Notes: generated from the sequence alone by a model not told the origin. Positions 54,016 to 62,686 are shown, counted from the first letter of the stretch. The stretch is DNA of 64,000 nt from Thermodesulfovibrio sp. 3907-1M (GCF_040450955.1 NZ_CP144373.1:248001-312000), one strand, 5' to 3'. Program-made: numbers and translations.

Positions 54016-55410
54016 ATGTTAAAAAGATTGAAAGAGATTTACAATCAAATGGAATTGTCTTGGAAAGATCCTGTATTATTTTCAAAAATAATTGAAAGAT
54101 TAGTTAAAAAATTAGCTTCTACTAAAAGTATATGTCCTGGTTGCTTTGAATATCTATGCAATCTTTTAGATTCAGGTAAAGAAGAAGTTATATTAATTGG
54201 ATTCAACGAAAAAGAAATCGTTTTATCTTTTATCGAGTATTATATATTTATGAAAGCAATAAGTAACATCTCTGATTTAGATATGCTAAAAAATTTAATT
54301 CCAAAAGGTGATAAAATTGACAACTTTTATCTTGAAAGAATTGTTCTTTACTGCTTTAAGAATACAAAAAGGATAAAATGGAATGAAAAGAGCAAACTTT
54401 TCTGGGAATGGGAAAAAAATCCAGTATTATTTTTCTGGAGAAAAAAAGATCCATTTTTAATACCTATATCCCCTTTAGGATATGTTAAGAATGATATTTG
54501 TTATAGAGAAAAAATATATTATAAATATCCCGAGATTTATTTTCATTCTTATTTATTAAATAGTTTGGTATTAGATTCCTATCTTTTATTAAAAGGCATT
54601 CCTGAACTACAAAAAGAAGTGAAAGAAAAAGATACAATATTCAGTCGTTGGGAAAATGAAATCAACAAACTTAATGAGAAAGTCTATTTAAATTTTTGGA
54701 GAGATGAAAAAGAGAAAGAAAAGTTGATTAAACTCATCCTTTTAGCTGTCGAAGCAAAATACTGGAATGAATCATTATCTAAGAAGTTAATTATACATAA
54801 AAATATACAGAAAAATGAAGAATTGTGGGTATTGTGCTGGCTTCTTTGCAGTATTCCTGAAGTTTATTCAAATATTGGAGAAATTTTAAAAAGCGAGGCT
54901 CCAGACTTTGTTTTGATAGCAAAAGACGGAAAAAAGATAGCTGTAGAGTTGACAGGTATTGACTCACTTGAAGAAGTTAAGAAAGAATTAAAAGGAGAAG
55001 AGCCAAAAGTTTTTAGGTTTGATCCCTATTCTTATCTATCGGAAAATTATAAAAAATTTATAAAAGCAATTTCCCAAAAAATAAATAAATATGATCCGAA
55101 GAAATATAGTGAAAACTGGCTAATTTTACACACTCGCAGTAGCAGTAATATTTTAAAATATTATACGTTAGATACTGTAAGTAAATTTAATCCACATATT
55201 TCAGAAATTCGTAAGCAAATAGAGGAGGAAATTAAAATAAATTTTAAGAATTGGTTTCAGAAAATTTACTTTTGCTTTGAAAGGGAAATAAAAGAAGTGA
55301 TAAGCGGACAGATATACCAGACAGAAGAAGAAATGAATTTTGCTTATAAATTGTTTGAAGAACTTATTAAGCCGGATCTACAAATCATGATTAACTATTA
55401 TAAACACTGA
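54016..55410 (+). CDS. Large hypothetical protein with a PD-(D/E)xK-like segment
   Basis: A 464-residue soluble protein of unknown family. The N-terminal 280 residues are helical and rich in aromatic residues, with CPGCFEYLC near residue 39. Around residues 293-314 it reads SEAPDFVLIAKDGKKIAVEL, the Asp...Glu-x-Thr arrangement of PD-(D/E)xK-like nucleases although the usual Lys is replaced by Thr. The end is again helical. It is intact in a decaying island and clusters with the HEPN-like gene. A defence role is inferred from this setting only. Confidence 0.6.
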   Translation: MLKRLKEIYNQMELSWKDPVLFSKIIERLVKKLASTKSICPGCFEYLCNLLDSGKEEVILIGFNEKEIVLSFIEYYIFMKAISNISDLDMLKNLIPKGDKIDNFYLERIVLYCFKNTKRIKWNEKSKLFWEWEKNPVLFFWRKKDPFLIPISPLGYVKNDICYREKIYYKYPEIYFHSYLLNSLVLDSYLLLKGIPELQKEVKEKDTIFSRWENEINKLNEKVYLNFWRDEKEKEKLIKLILLAVEAKYWNESLSKKLIIHKNIQKNEELWVLCWLLCSIPEVYSNIGEILKSEAPDFVLIAKDGKKIAVELTGIDSLEEVKKELKGEEPKVFRFDPYSYLSENYKKFIKAISQKINKYDPKKYSENWLILHTRSSSNILKYYTLDTVSKFNPHISEIRKQIEEEIKINFKNWFQKIYFCFEREIKEVISGQIYQTEEEMNFAYKLFEELIKPDLQIMINYYKH

Positions 55411-55522
55411 CGGGATAAATTATGTCTTTTAAGTTTAGTTTAAAGATTCAAGTAGTAAAAAGTTTTGAATCTTAATCAGAATTCTATTTCTTCCTTCCGC
55501 AAAATATAGTCTAATGAATGCT

Positions 55523-55585
55523 GCACCTGGTTAACGAAAGTGTACCAAAGTATTTTCTGGTACACCCGCCCCAGCACCAGGTGCC
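55523..55585. other. Nested inverted repeats near the right island border
   Basis: GCACCTGG (55523-55530) pairs with CCAGGTGC (55577-55584), and within it GTGTACCA (55540-55547) pairs with TGGTACAC (55558-55565). Together they would form a long interrupted hairpin 115 bases before the right direct repeat. From 55411 to 55693 no gene is seen. Confidence 0.5.
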
Positions 55586-55693
55586 GGAGCTAGCCTTACT
55601 GCCACCCTCTTCCAATCCCCTACAACCAATACTGGACTCAAGGGAGAGAAGTCCCTTATAAAAAACTTCCCAAGAAGAGAAATAAAAGTGGCT

Positions 55694-55713
55694 TCCATAC
55701 CCATTTAATTATA
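55694..55713 (+). other. Right attachment site (attR) of the tRNA-Phe island
   Basis: CCCATTTAATTATA (55700-55713) is identical to the end of tRNA-Phe and flank at 36088-36101. With the six bases to the left, 18 of 20 positions match. Beyond it lie housekeeping tRNAs, so it marks the far end of an island of about 19.6 kb. Confidence 0.65.
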
Positions 55714-55717
55714 TTTA

Positions 55718-55747
55718 TTGACAAAAATCAACTTAAAAGTTTAAATT
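55718..55747 (+). promoter_or_regulatory. Promoter of tRNA-Lys and tRNA-Glu
   Basis: TTGACA (55718-55723) is followed 18 bases later by TAAATT (55742-55747). The first tRNA begins at 55763. Confidence 0.5.
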
Positions 55748-55762
55748 ATTAAAGTTGCACAC

Positions 55763-55835
55763 GGGCCGCTAGCTCAGCAGGCAGAGCACCGCCCTTTTAA
55801 GGCGGGTGTCGTTGGTTCGAATCCAACGCGGCTCA
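55763..55835 (+). tRNA. tRNA-Lys (TTT)
   Basis: The acceptor GGGCCGC pairs with GCGGCTC with one G-T. The stem CCGCC/GGCGG encloses CTTTTAA, giving anticodon TTT. The T arm GTTGGTTCGAATCCAAC is perfect. CCA is not encoded. Confidence 0.96.
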
Positions 55836-55842
55836 TTGATAT

Positions 55843-55917
55843 GTCCCCATCGTCTAGCCAGGCCTAGGACATCGCCCTTTCAAGGCGGTAACAGGGGTTC
55901 AAATCCCCTTGGGGACG
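55843..55917 (+). tRNA. tRNA-Glu (TTC)
   Basis: The acceptor GTCCCCA pairs with TGGGGAC. The anticodon stem encloses CTTTCAA, giving TTC. The T arm AGGGGTTCAAATCCCCT is perfect. It lies seven bases after tRNA-Lys, so both are on one transcript. Confidence 0.96.
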
Positions 55918-55920
55918 TTA

Positions 55921-55953
55921 AAAAAGCCGCAGATATTATCTGCGGCTTTTTTA
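55921..55953. terminator. Bidirectional terminator after tRNA-Glu
   Basis: AAAAAGCCGCAGAT pairs with ATCTGCGGCTTTTT, giving A- and T-runs on both sides. It ends the tRNA transcript on the plus strand and the rubredoxin transcript on the minus strand. Confidence 0.9.
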
Positions 55954-56136
55954 TTTTACCGGAACAAATCCTGACTTTTTAGATTTACATACAGGACAGC
56001 GATAGTCTTCTGGTATTTCTTCAAAAGATGTTTCAGGTTTTACTTTATTTTTTTCACACCCTTGTGAAGGCTCATAAATGTATCCACAGTGACAACATCT
56101 GTAAGATACTAATTTTTTCTTATTCTCTCCGCTCAT
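55951..56136 (-). CDS. Rubredoxin
   Basis: A 61-residue iron protein for electron transfer. The two Cys-x2-Cys knuckles are CHCGY near residue 15 and CPVCKSKKSGF near the end. The central part is longer and more charged than usual (CEKNKVKPETSFEEIPEDY). It forms a small operon with the rubredoxin-like mini-gene upstream and probably works in oxygen or superoxide defence of an anaerobe. Confidence 0.9.
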   Translation of the reverse strand: MSGENKKKLVSYRCCHCGYIYEPSQGCEKNKVKPETSFEEIPEDYRCPVCKSKKSGFVPVK

Positions 56137-56151
56137 TTAAGACTCCTTTTT

Positions 56152-56259
56152 TTAGGATACTTTTTGCATTGTTCCTTTCTGTCCACATTTTGGACATTTC
56201 TGAGGCTTACATCTTCCTTCTTTTGTAGCCCCGCAATTGCTACACTTAAAAACTGCCAT
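56152..56259 (-). CDS. Rubredoxin-like 35-residue zinc/iron mini-protein
   Basis: The 35-residue frame MAVFKCSNCGATKEGRCKPQ and on to CPKCGQKG has two Cys-x2-Cys pairs (Cys6/Cys9 and Cys22/Cys25) plus Cys17. It has a perfect AAGGAGG site eight bases before the ATG and lies 15 bases upstream of rubredoxin. Such mini-proteins resemble the rubredoxin-like end of rubrerythrin. It probably binds one metal and acts with rubredoxin. Confidence 0.8.
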   Translation of the reverse strand: MAVFKCSNCGATKEGRCKPQKCPKCGQKGTMQKVS

Positions 56260-56399
56260 TTTTTAACCTCCTTATAATTTTTACTTTATTTTAAATAAAA
56301 ATATTTATAAAGTCAATCAAACCTCTCTTTCAAGTTAAGACAATAGTCTTTGAAGATTGTTTAGTTTGGCAGGTTTAAATCTTGATAGAGTTACCAGTG

Positions 56400-56696
56400 T
56401 TACTTAAAAAACAGAGCAAGAATTGCTGTAAGAGCACCAATCTGACCAGCCCAAAAAATAAACATCCATTTTATAAGGTCTGCCCGGACCCTCTCTATTT
56501 TTACTTCTAACTCAGCTATATCTTGTTTTGTTGCTGATCTTAACTCAGCTATATCTTGTTTTGTTGCGAGTATATCCTTTTTTCTTTCAAATTCCTTTTC
56601 TACCATTACATTGATGAATTCAAGAAGAGTTTTTGCGGATTTTTCTCCAACATGCTCTTTCAGAGTTTCATAAACTTCTATTTCCGTAACTGGCAT
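56400..56696 (-). CDS. Coiled-coil protein with a C-terminal membrane anchor (DUF1640-like)
   Basis: A 98-residue protein. Residues 35-75 form a coiled coil with a tandem repeat of the block ATKQDIAEL, and residues 76-97 form one membrane helix. It resembles the DUF1640/CCDC90 family, which has no firm bacterial function. From 56260 to 56399 only the rubredoxin-like leader and AT-rich sequence lie. Confidence 0.7.
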   Translation of the reverse strand: MPVTEIEVYETLKEHVGEKSAKTLLEFINVMVEKEFERKKDILATKQDIAELRSATKQDIAELEVKIERVRADLIKWMFIFWAGQIGALTAILALFFK

Positions 56697-56856
56697 AAAA
56701 AATTATATCATGAAGTCTCTGAAAATAACAATTATCTTATTCTCTAAGGTTAGGATGTGGTATTCAGGTTTAAGTCCTAACCACGATCACATGTTTTAAG
56801 CTGATGAACAAAATTGGTTATAATAACTTATTAAACTTTTTCACGGAGGATAATTA

Positions 56857-58161
56857 ATGCATATAGCTATAATTGGCACAGGATATGTAGGACTCGTAAC
56901 TGGCGCTTGCTTTGCTGAATTTGGAGTTTTCGTAACATGCGTTGATAAGGATCAGGAAAAAATTGAAAAACTAAAAAAGGGAATTATTCCTTTTTATGAA
57001 CCAGGACTTGAGGACATTGTAAAGAGAAATTTAAAGGAAAATAGATTAAAATTTACTACCTGCATTGATGAAGCAGTTAACGAATCTCTTGTAATATTTA
57101 TTGCTGTAGGAACACCACCCCGGGGAGATGGTTCTGCAAATCTTGATTATGTTGAAGAAGTTGCAAAAGAGATTGCAAAAAATATGAATAGTTACAAAGT
57201 TATTGTTACGAAGAGCACAGTTCCTGTTGGAACAGGATTAAAGATAAAAGAAATCATCAAAAAAAATCTTGAAAAAAGCGTTGAATTTGATATTGTCTCA
57301 AATCCAGAATTCTTGAGAGAAGGCTCTGCAGTTGAGGATTTCATGCGTCCTAATAGAGTTGTAATTGGTGCAGAAAGTGAACAGGCAATTGCCATAATGA
57401 AAGACCTTTATAGACCTTTGTATTTGATAGAAACTCCTTTTGTAATAACTGATATACCCACAGCTGAATTAATAAAATATGCTACAAACAGTTTTCTTGC
57501 GACAAAAATCTCATTTATTAATGAAATATCAGCACTATGCGAAACAGTTGGTGCAAATGTCAATACTGTAGCAAAGGCAATGGGACTTGATGGAAGAATT
57601 GGTCCTAAGTTTCTTCATGCAGGTATAGGGTTTGGTGGTTCATGTTTGCCAAAGGATACAATGGCACTTGTCAGAATTGCTGAAGAAAAAGGGGTAGAGC
57701 TTCGTATTATTAAGGCTGCCATTGAGGCAAATCAAAATCAAAGGGAAAGATTAACTCAAAAAATAATAAAAGCATTTAACGACAAAGTTGAGGGGAAAAT
57801 TATTGGTATACTTGGTTTATCATTCAAACCCAATACAGATGACATAAGAGAGGCTCCTGCATTGTACATCATTCAGAGTCTGCTAAATAGAAAAGCAACA
57901 GTTAAAGTTTACGACCCTCAGGCTATGGAAAATACCAGGAAGGTTTTCCCAAACATAATTTACTGCTCAGATGCTTACTCTGTAGCAAAAGATGCTGATG
58001 CTCTTGTAGTTGTTACTGAATGGAATCAATTCAGAAATCTTGATCTTGAAAGAATAAAAAAACTTATGAAGGGTAATTTATTCTTTGATTTCAGAAATAT
58101 TTATGATCCAGTGAAAGTAAAACAAATAGGATTTAGTTATTTCAGTGTAGGAAGACCATGA
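56857..58161 (+). CDS. ugd: UDP-glucose 6-dehydrogenase
   Basis: A 434-residue enzyme that oxidises UDP-glucose to UDP-glucuronate with NAD. The Rossmann motif IGTGYVGLVTGACFAE opens the protein. The central FLREGSAVEDF and the catalytic region GFGGSCLPKDT with Cys near residue 263 are conserved, and GLSFKPNTDDIREAP follows. The GDP-mannose dehydrogenase family is similar, but the overall match fits UDP-glucose. It converges with the TPR gene with a 25-base overlap. Confidence 0.93.
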   Translation: MHIAIIGTGYVGLVTGACFAEFGVFVTCVDKDQEKIEKLKKGIIPFYEPGLEDIVKRNLKENRLKFTTCIDEAVNESLVIFIAVGTPPRGDGSANLDYVEEVAKEIAKNMNSYKVIVTKSTVPVGTGLKIKEIIKKNLEKSVEFDIVSNPEFLREGSAVEDFMRPNRVVIGAESEQAIAIMKDLYRPLYLIETPFVITDIPTAELIKYATNSFLATKISFINEISALCETVGANVNTVAKAMGLDGRIGPKFLHAGIGFGGSCLPKDTMALVRIAEEKGVELRIIKAAIEANQNQRERLTQKIIKAFNDKVEGKIIGILGLSFKPNTDDIREAPALYIIQSLLNRKATVKVYDPQAMENTRKVFPNIIYCSDAYSVAKDADALVVVTEWNQFRNLDLERIKKLMKGNLFFDFRNIYDPVKVKQIGFSYFSVGRP

Positions 58162-58748
58162 AAATTTCTTTCAACAATAGCTTGAAAACAGGGATGATTT
58201 CTAATAAGATCGTATGTTTTTGATGTTTTAAGATATTTCCAGTTGTTGTAACCTTTTTCAATTGCTTTTATAAGCCATTTACAGGCTTCTTCTGGCATTC
58301 CTTTCATGGCAAAAAGCTCTGCCATGCTGTTTAATGCATATATGTTGTTAGGATTAAGTTCAATTGATTTTCTAATATCTCTTTCAGCTTCTTCTAATCT
58401 GCCCATTAATAGATAAGTGAATCCTCTATTGTTGTAAGGCATTCCATTGTTTGGCTTTAATTCAATAGCTTTATTATAATCAGCAATTGCAAGCTCGTAG
58501 AGACCTAAAACTGAGTAAACTATTCCGCGGTTATTGTATGCGAGAAAGTAATCTGGTTTTAGCTCAATTGCCTTTGTATAATCTGCTATTGCAAGATGAT
58601 AGAGCTTTTTCCTGTAATAGGCATTTCCCCTTTCTTTATAAGCCTGATAATTATTAGGGTCTTTTTCTATAATTCTTGTGTATTTTGCAATTGCAATATC
58701 ATGCTTTTTTCTTTTTATGAATTTTAAGTTTTTATTTACCTGAGACAT
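58137..58748 (-). CDS. Tetratricopeptide-repeat protein
   Basis: A 203-residue protein made of about five TPR units from residue 15 to 170, for example AYYRKKLYHLAIADYTKAIE and its neighbours, followed by a short C-terminal tail. There is no signal peptide. TPR arrays mediate protein contacts, and a partner is not evident from its neighbours. Confidence 0.88.
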   Translation of the reverse strand: MSQVNKNLKFIKRKKHDIAIAKYTRIIEKDPNNYQAYKERGNAYYRKKLYHLAIADYTKAIELKPDYFLAYNNRGIVYSVLGLYELAIADYNKAIELKPNNGMPYNNRGFTYLLMGRLEEAERDIRKSIELNPNNIYALNSMAELFAMKGMPEEACKWLIKAIEKGYNNWKYLKTSKTYDLIRNHPCFQAIVERNFHGLPTLK

Positions 58749-58792
58749 ATTTAAATTTTATTTTGTTTTCCCCTTTTATTTCAACAACTATA

Positions 58793-59377
58793 TTAGCCAA
58801 TCCATACAGTTTTATTAAAATCAAACATTCCTTCAACAAAATGATTTGTTGTGCCTCTGAACCCAACTTTTAAACTATCTTCAAGATTGTAATACTTAAG
58901 GCATGTTCCGCAGGTAAATACCTCTGTGCCCATTTCTTCAATTTTTTTAAGAAGTGAAATAAACTCCTCATCTATGGTAGAGAGTTTCACAGCTGTATTC
59001 ATTAAAAAAATCATCTGTGGAAGTTGCCTGGTAGCTATGATTGTTTCAAAATAGGCTTTCATAAGAACTCTTCCTAATTTTTCATCCTTACCAATTACAT
59101 CAGATGAGATAATAACCAGCAAATCCTTTTTCGTCTGCTTTTCTGCTGTTGAAGAAATCTGACAGGTATAACCTTTAACTATCTTTACCTTCCAGTAGTT
59201 TTCCTCATTTTCAACTTCATAGTAGTAACCAAATCTTGTAGCATATCTCTTTAAATTCTCCATAGAACCTTCATTGTCAACAATTACTGTGACAACTCCT
59301 TCTTCTATTTTTGACAATGCCTCTTCAGCAAGGATGATGGGCTTTGGACATCCTAAGCCTCTTGCATCAATTTCCAT
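58793..59377 (-). CDS. YedF-type TusA-like sulfurtransferase protein
   Basis: A 194-residue two-part protein. The N-terminal TusA-like domain begins MEIDARGLGCPKPI, with the active Cys9. The C-terminal DsrE/F-like domain starts near residue 85 and ends with CGTCLKYYNLED. The combination matches selenium-metabolism protein YedF. The ATG at 59377 is chosen because GGAGGG precedes it; an ATG at 59389 would place that site within the gene. No sel genes are nearby. Confidence 0.82.
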   Translation of the reverse strand: MEIDARGLGCPKPIILAEEALSKIEEGVVTVIVDNEGSMENLKRYATRFGYYYEVENEENYWKVKIVKGYTCQISSTAEKQTKKDLLVIISSDVIGKDEKLGRVLMKAYFETIIATRQLPQMIFLMNTAVKLSTIDEEFISLLKKIEEMGTEVFTCGTCLKYYNLEDSLKVGFRGTTNHFVEGMFDFNKTVWIG

Positions 59378-59449
59378 ATTTCCCTCCAATGTTTTTATTT
59401 CATTTTAATTTATTTTCAGGAGAGTTTATCAATATGTTAGGATAAAATA

Positions 59450-60019
59450 ATGGAAAGATTGATACTGGCAATAACAGGAGCTTCAGGCATAATTTATGGA
59501 ATAAGACTTCTTGAGGAAGTTTCTAAAATTTTTCAAGTATCAGTAATTTTATCCAGCTCTGCCACAAAGGTAATGGAGTATGAGACAGAAATTAAAAGTT
59601 TTAATGAGTTTAGAGAAAGATATGAAAAACCAAACATAAAAATTTATTTTGAAAATCATATTGATGCGCCTGTGGCAAGTGGCTCTTGTAAAAGCCGTGG
59701 AATGTTTATTGTCCCATGTTCAATGAAAACTCTCTCTGCAATTGCCACTGGTTATGCTGACAATTTAATAACAAGAGCTGCTGATGTAATAATTAAAGAG
59801 GGAAGAAGACTCGTAATTTCTCCAAGAGAGACTCCCCTCAGTGCAATTCATATTGAAAATATGCTGAAACTTGCCAGAATTGGAGTTATTATAGCACCAC
59901 CCATGCCTGCATTTTATCATAATCCTCAGACAATTGATGATATGGTGAACTTTGTCGTAGGAAAACTTCTTGACAGCATGGGAATTGAAAACAATCTTTA
60001 CAGGAGATGGAATGGATAA
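59450..60019 (+). CDS. ubiX: Flavin prenyltransferase UbiX
   Basis: A 189-residue enzyme that makes prenylated FMN, the cofactor of UbiD-type decarboxylases. It has ITGASGIIYGIRLL at the start, the central PCSMKTLSAIATGYADNLI and the end ISPRETPLSAIHIENML. No ubiD is in the window. It overlaps hemH by eight bases, so they are co-translated. The ATG has no obvious ribosome site. Confidence 0.92.
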   Translation: MERLILAITGASGIIYGIRLLEEVSKIFQVSVILSSSATKVMEYETEIKSFNEFRERYEKPNIKIYFENHIDAPVASGSCKSRGMFIVPCSMKTLSAIATGYADNLITRAADVIIKEGRRLVISPRETPLSAIHIENMLKLARIGVIIAPPMPAFYHNPQTIDDMVNFVVGKLLDSMGIENNLYRRWNG

Positions 60020-60974
60020 AATCGGAGTAATGTTACTTAACATGGGAGGACCTGATAGCCTCTCAGCAGTTAAACCCTTTCTTTATAACCTTTTTACTGA
60101 TCCTTATATTGCAAACTTTGGATTTATGCAGAAACCTCTTGCATGGCTTATTTCAAATGTAAGAGCAGGCAAACTAAAAAAAGCTTATGAAAAAATCGGA
60201 GGAAAGTCTCCTTTAAAGGAAATCACAGAGGCACAGGCAAAGGCTTTAGAGGAAGCCTTGGGAGAGGATTTTCATGTTCTCGTCGGAATGAGATACTGGC
60301 ATCCTTTTATTGAAGACTCTCTGGAGGAGTTTAAAAAGTTAAATATAAAAAAAGTGGTGGCAGTCTCACTTTATCCACAGTTTTGTAGTGCAACCACATC
60401 CTCAGCAGTTGAGAGATTCAGGGAGCTTACAAATGGAAATTTTGAATTCAAGATAATAAGTTCCTGGTGTGATTATCCTTTATTTATTGAGGCATGGATT
60501 GAACAAATTGAAAAGGCATTTGAAAGACACGGAAGTGAGTGTTTTGTTCTTTTCAGTGCTCATGGTATTCCTATTTACCTTCATAAAAAAGGAGACCCTT
60601 ACATCTCAGAAGTGCAAAAAACTGTAAATGCTATTGCTAGTAAAATGAAGTTAAAAGAGTTTAAAATATGCTTTCAGAGTAGAACAGGACCCCTTCAGTG
60701 GGTAAAGCCTTCAACTGAAGAAGTGATTAAAGAACTCAGTAAAACAGAAATAAGAAAAATTCTGATAGTTCCTGTGAGCTTTGTTTCTGATCACATTGAG
60801 ACTCTTTATGAGATTGATTTTGTATATAAAAAAATGGCTAATGATTTAGGATTACAACTTTATCGTGTTGATTCATTGAATACTTCGTCAAAGTTTATTG
60901 AAGCCTTGAAAAATCTTGTATTAGAATGTTTACAGGGAGGGAGTGAAAAATGCTTTACGGTGAAAAAGCTGTAA
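60012..60974 (+). CDS. hemH: Ferrochelatase HemH
   Basis: A 320-residue enzyme that inserts iron into a porphyrin. The start [16 protein letters not shown], the catalytic His in FSAHGIP and the metal-site Glu in [13 protein letters not shown] are conserved. The ATG at 60012 is chosen because CAGGAGA precedes it and homology starts there; an upstream start at 59970 is in frame. The porphyrin could be protoporphyrin or coproporphyrin. An Ahb-type protein is also present in the window. Confidence 0.92.
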   Translation: MDKIGVMLLNMGGPDSLSAVKPFLYNLFTDPYIANFGFMQKPLAWLISNVRAGKLKKAYEKIGGKSPLKEITEAQAKALEEALGEDFHVLVGMRYWHPFIEDSLEEFKKLNIKKVVAVSLYPQFCSATTSSAVERFRELTNGNFEFKIISSWCDYPLFIEAWIEQIEKAFERHGSECFVLFSAHGIPIYLHKKGDPYISEVQKTVNAIASKMKLKEFKICFQSRTGPLQWVKPSTEEVIKELSKTEIRKILIVPVSFVSDHIETLYEIDFVYKKMANDLGLQLYRVDSLNTSSKFIEALKNLVLECLQGGSEKCFTVKKL

Positions 60975-61318
60975 AAGAAGCAAAACTTGAAGCATGGGAT
61001 AACCCATATCCTCAGAGGGATTACAGAATTGAAATAAGTTTTCCTGAATTTACCTGTTTATGCCCGAGATCTGGATATCCTGATTTTGCGACAATAAAAA
61101 TAAGTTACATTCCTGACAAAAAAATCGTAGAGCTGAAATCATTAAAGCTTTATCTCAACTCTTACAGAGATAAATACATCTCCCACGAAGCAGTCACAAA
61201 TAAAATCTATGAGGATCTTTACAATCTTCTTCAGCCAAGAGCACTGGAAGTAATGGGTGATTTCAATCCAAGAGGAAATGTGAAGACCATTATCAAAGTG
61301 TCTTCTGAAGACAGTTAA
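60950..61318 (+). CDS. queF: preQ0 reductase QueF
   Basis: A 122-residue NADPH-dependent enzyme that reduces preQ0 to preQ1 in queuosine synthesis. The catalytic Cys lies in [13 protein letters not shown], and the [14 protein letters not shown] segment is the QueF signature. It is of the short, unimodular type. It overlaps hemH by 25 bases behind GGGAGGGAG. Confidence 0.94.
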   Translation: MLYGEKAVKEAKLEAWDNPYPQRDYRIEISFPEFTCLCPRSGYPDFATIKISYIPDKKIVELKSLKLYLNSYRDKYISHEAVTNKIYEDLYNLLQPRALEVMGDFNPRGNVKTIIKVSSEDS

Positions 61319-61323
61319 TGTGT

Positions 61324-61329
61324 TATAAT
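61324..61329 (+). promoter_or_regulatory. -10 box of tRNA-Arg
   Basis: TATAAT lies eight bases before the tRNA and just after the queF stop codon. No good -35 is seen at the right distance. Confidence 0.4.
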
Positions 61330-61336
61330 ATTTTTA

Positions 61337-61410
61337 GCGCCCATAGCTCAGTAGGATAGAGCGGCGGACTACGAATCCGTAGGTCGGGGGTTCAAATCCT
61401 CCTGGGCGCA
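61337..61410 (+). tRNA. tRNA-Arg (ACG)
   Basis: The acceptor GCGCCCA pairs with TGGGCGC. The anticodon stem GCGGA/TCCGT encloses CTACGAA, giving anticodon ACG. The T arm GGGGGTTCAAATCCTCC has one G-T pair. CCA is not encoded. Confidence 0.94.
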
Positions 61411-61419
61411 CTTAAATAA

Positions 61420-62217
61420 ATGCAGAGTATAAAGCAGGTGAAAATAGGAATAATTGGTGGTAGCGGACTCAGTGAATCAGAGATAAAAAAAGAGATCCTC
61501 ACCATAAAAACTCCATATGGTGAACCTTCCTGTCCCTATGAAATAGAAAAAATTGACACTCTGGAAGTTTTATTTCTCAGGCGTCACGGTGAAAAGCACA
61601 GCATACCACCTCATAAAGTTAACTACAGAGCCAACATTTATGGATTTAAACTCTGCGGAATAGAGAGAATATTCGGAGTTTTTGCCACAGGTTCATTAAA
61701 CGAAAGCATACCACCCGGAAGTATCGTAATACCCCATCAAATAATAGATTTAACTCAAGGCATGAGAGATCATACTTTCTATGACAAAGAAAAAGTCGTC
61801 CACATAGATTTCACAGAACCATTCTGCAGTGAGATAAGATACTACTTATTAGAGACAGCAAGAAGACTTGGAATTAATGTGATTCCTCACGGAACGTACA
61901 TATGTGTGAATGGTCCAAGACTTGAAACAGCTGCTGAAATAAGATTTTTTAAAAATATAGGTGCTGATATTATTGGTATGACAATTATGCCAGAGGCTGC
62001 ACTGGCAAGAGAGTTAGAGATCTGTTATGCTGCAGTTGCTGTTGTTGGTAATTATGCTGCTGGAATATCAAAGATGCCTCTTACAGTTAAGGAAGTTATT
62101 GAAACGATGCAAGACTCTGTTGATACATTAGGTTTACTTATAAGAGAAACTATCAAAAAACTACCTGATGAAAGGAACTGCCTTTGCAAAGATGCTCTTA
62201 AGAACGCTTCTTTTTAG
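61420..62217 (+). CDS. MTA/MTI-type purine nucleoside phosphorylase
   Basis: A 265-residue phosphorylase of the MTAP/PNP-II family that splits methylthioadenosine, methylthioinosine or another purine nucleoside with phosphate. IGGSGL at residues 12-17, RRHGEKHSIPPHKVNYRAN and GMTIMPEAALARE are conserved. The TIMPEA form (instead of TSMPEA) could reflect changed base preference. It begins nine bases after tRNA-Arg and overlaps the next gene by 50 bases. Confidence 0.85.
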   Translation: MQSIKQVKIGIIGGSGLSESEIKKEILTIKTPYGEPSCPYEIEKIDTLEVLFLRRHGEKHSIPPHKVNYRANIYGFKLCGIERIFGVFATGSLNESIPPGSIVIPHQIIDLTQGMRDHTFYDKEKVVHIDFTEPFCSEIRYYLLETARRLGINVIPHGTYICVNGPRLETAAEIRFFKNIGADIIGMTIMPEAALARELEICYAAVAVVGNYAAGISKMPLTVKEVIETMQDSVDTLGLLIRETIKKLPDERNCLCKDALKNASF

Positions 62218-62686
62218 TTTTCTAATTTTTATTTTTTCAGTTAACCATGTCTTTGCCTATGAAACTGCTGATTTAGTGGTTGTTATTAAGTCAAAAAGAG
62301 TTATGTTTCTTATGAAAGAAGGTAAAATACTCAAAGCCTATCGAGTTGCTCTTGGAAAAAATCCAACTGGAAAAAAAACATCTCAAGGAGATGGAAAAAC
62401 TCCTGAGGGAAGATATTACATAGTGGGAAGAAATCCTAACAGCAGTTTTTACAGGGCACTGAAAATCTCATATCCAAACGAAAAAGATATTGAACAGGCA
62501 GCAAAACTTCATGTAAATCCTGGTGGTGGAATAATGATACACGGGCTTTCAAAAAAAGTGGAGTATCTTGGCAAATATCACATAATTGATGACTGGACCG
62601 AAGGCTGCATTGCTGTCACAAATAAAGAGATGGATGAAATATGGAGGATGGTTCCTGAGGGGACTCCAGTAGAGATTCTGCCATGA
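62168..62686 (+). CDS. YkuD-type L,D-transpeptidase
   Basis: A 172-residue exported protein with a signal peptide (residues 1-30, cut near VFAYE). The YkuD domain carries the catalytic HGL...DWTEGCIAV motif, with the catalytic Cys near residue 146. It cross-links peptidoglycan or attaches proteins to it in the periplasm. The start overlaps the phosphorylase by 50 bases; an ATG at 62192 is an alternative that would keep the signal. It overlaps the helicase gene by four bases. Confidence 0.88.
   Translation: MKGTAFAKMLLRTLLFSFLIFIFSVNHVFAYETADLVVVIKSKRVMFLMKEGKILKAYRVALGKNPTGKKTSQGDGKTPEGRYYIVGRNPNSSFYRALKISYPNEKDIEQAAKLHVNPGGGIMIHGLSKKVEYLGKYHIIDDWTEGCIAVTNKEMDEIWRMVPEGTPVEILP

Noticed and set aside
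55523-55585. Integron attC site
   Set aside because: The GTTAAC near 55530 superficially fits, but the paired R and L boxes and an integron integrase are missing.
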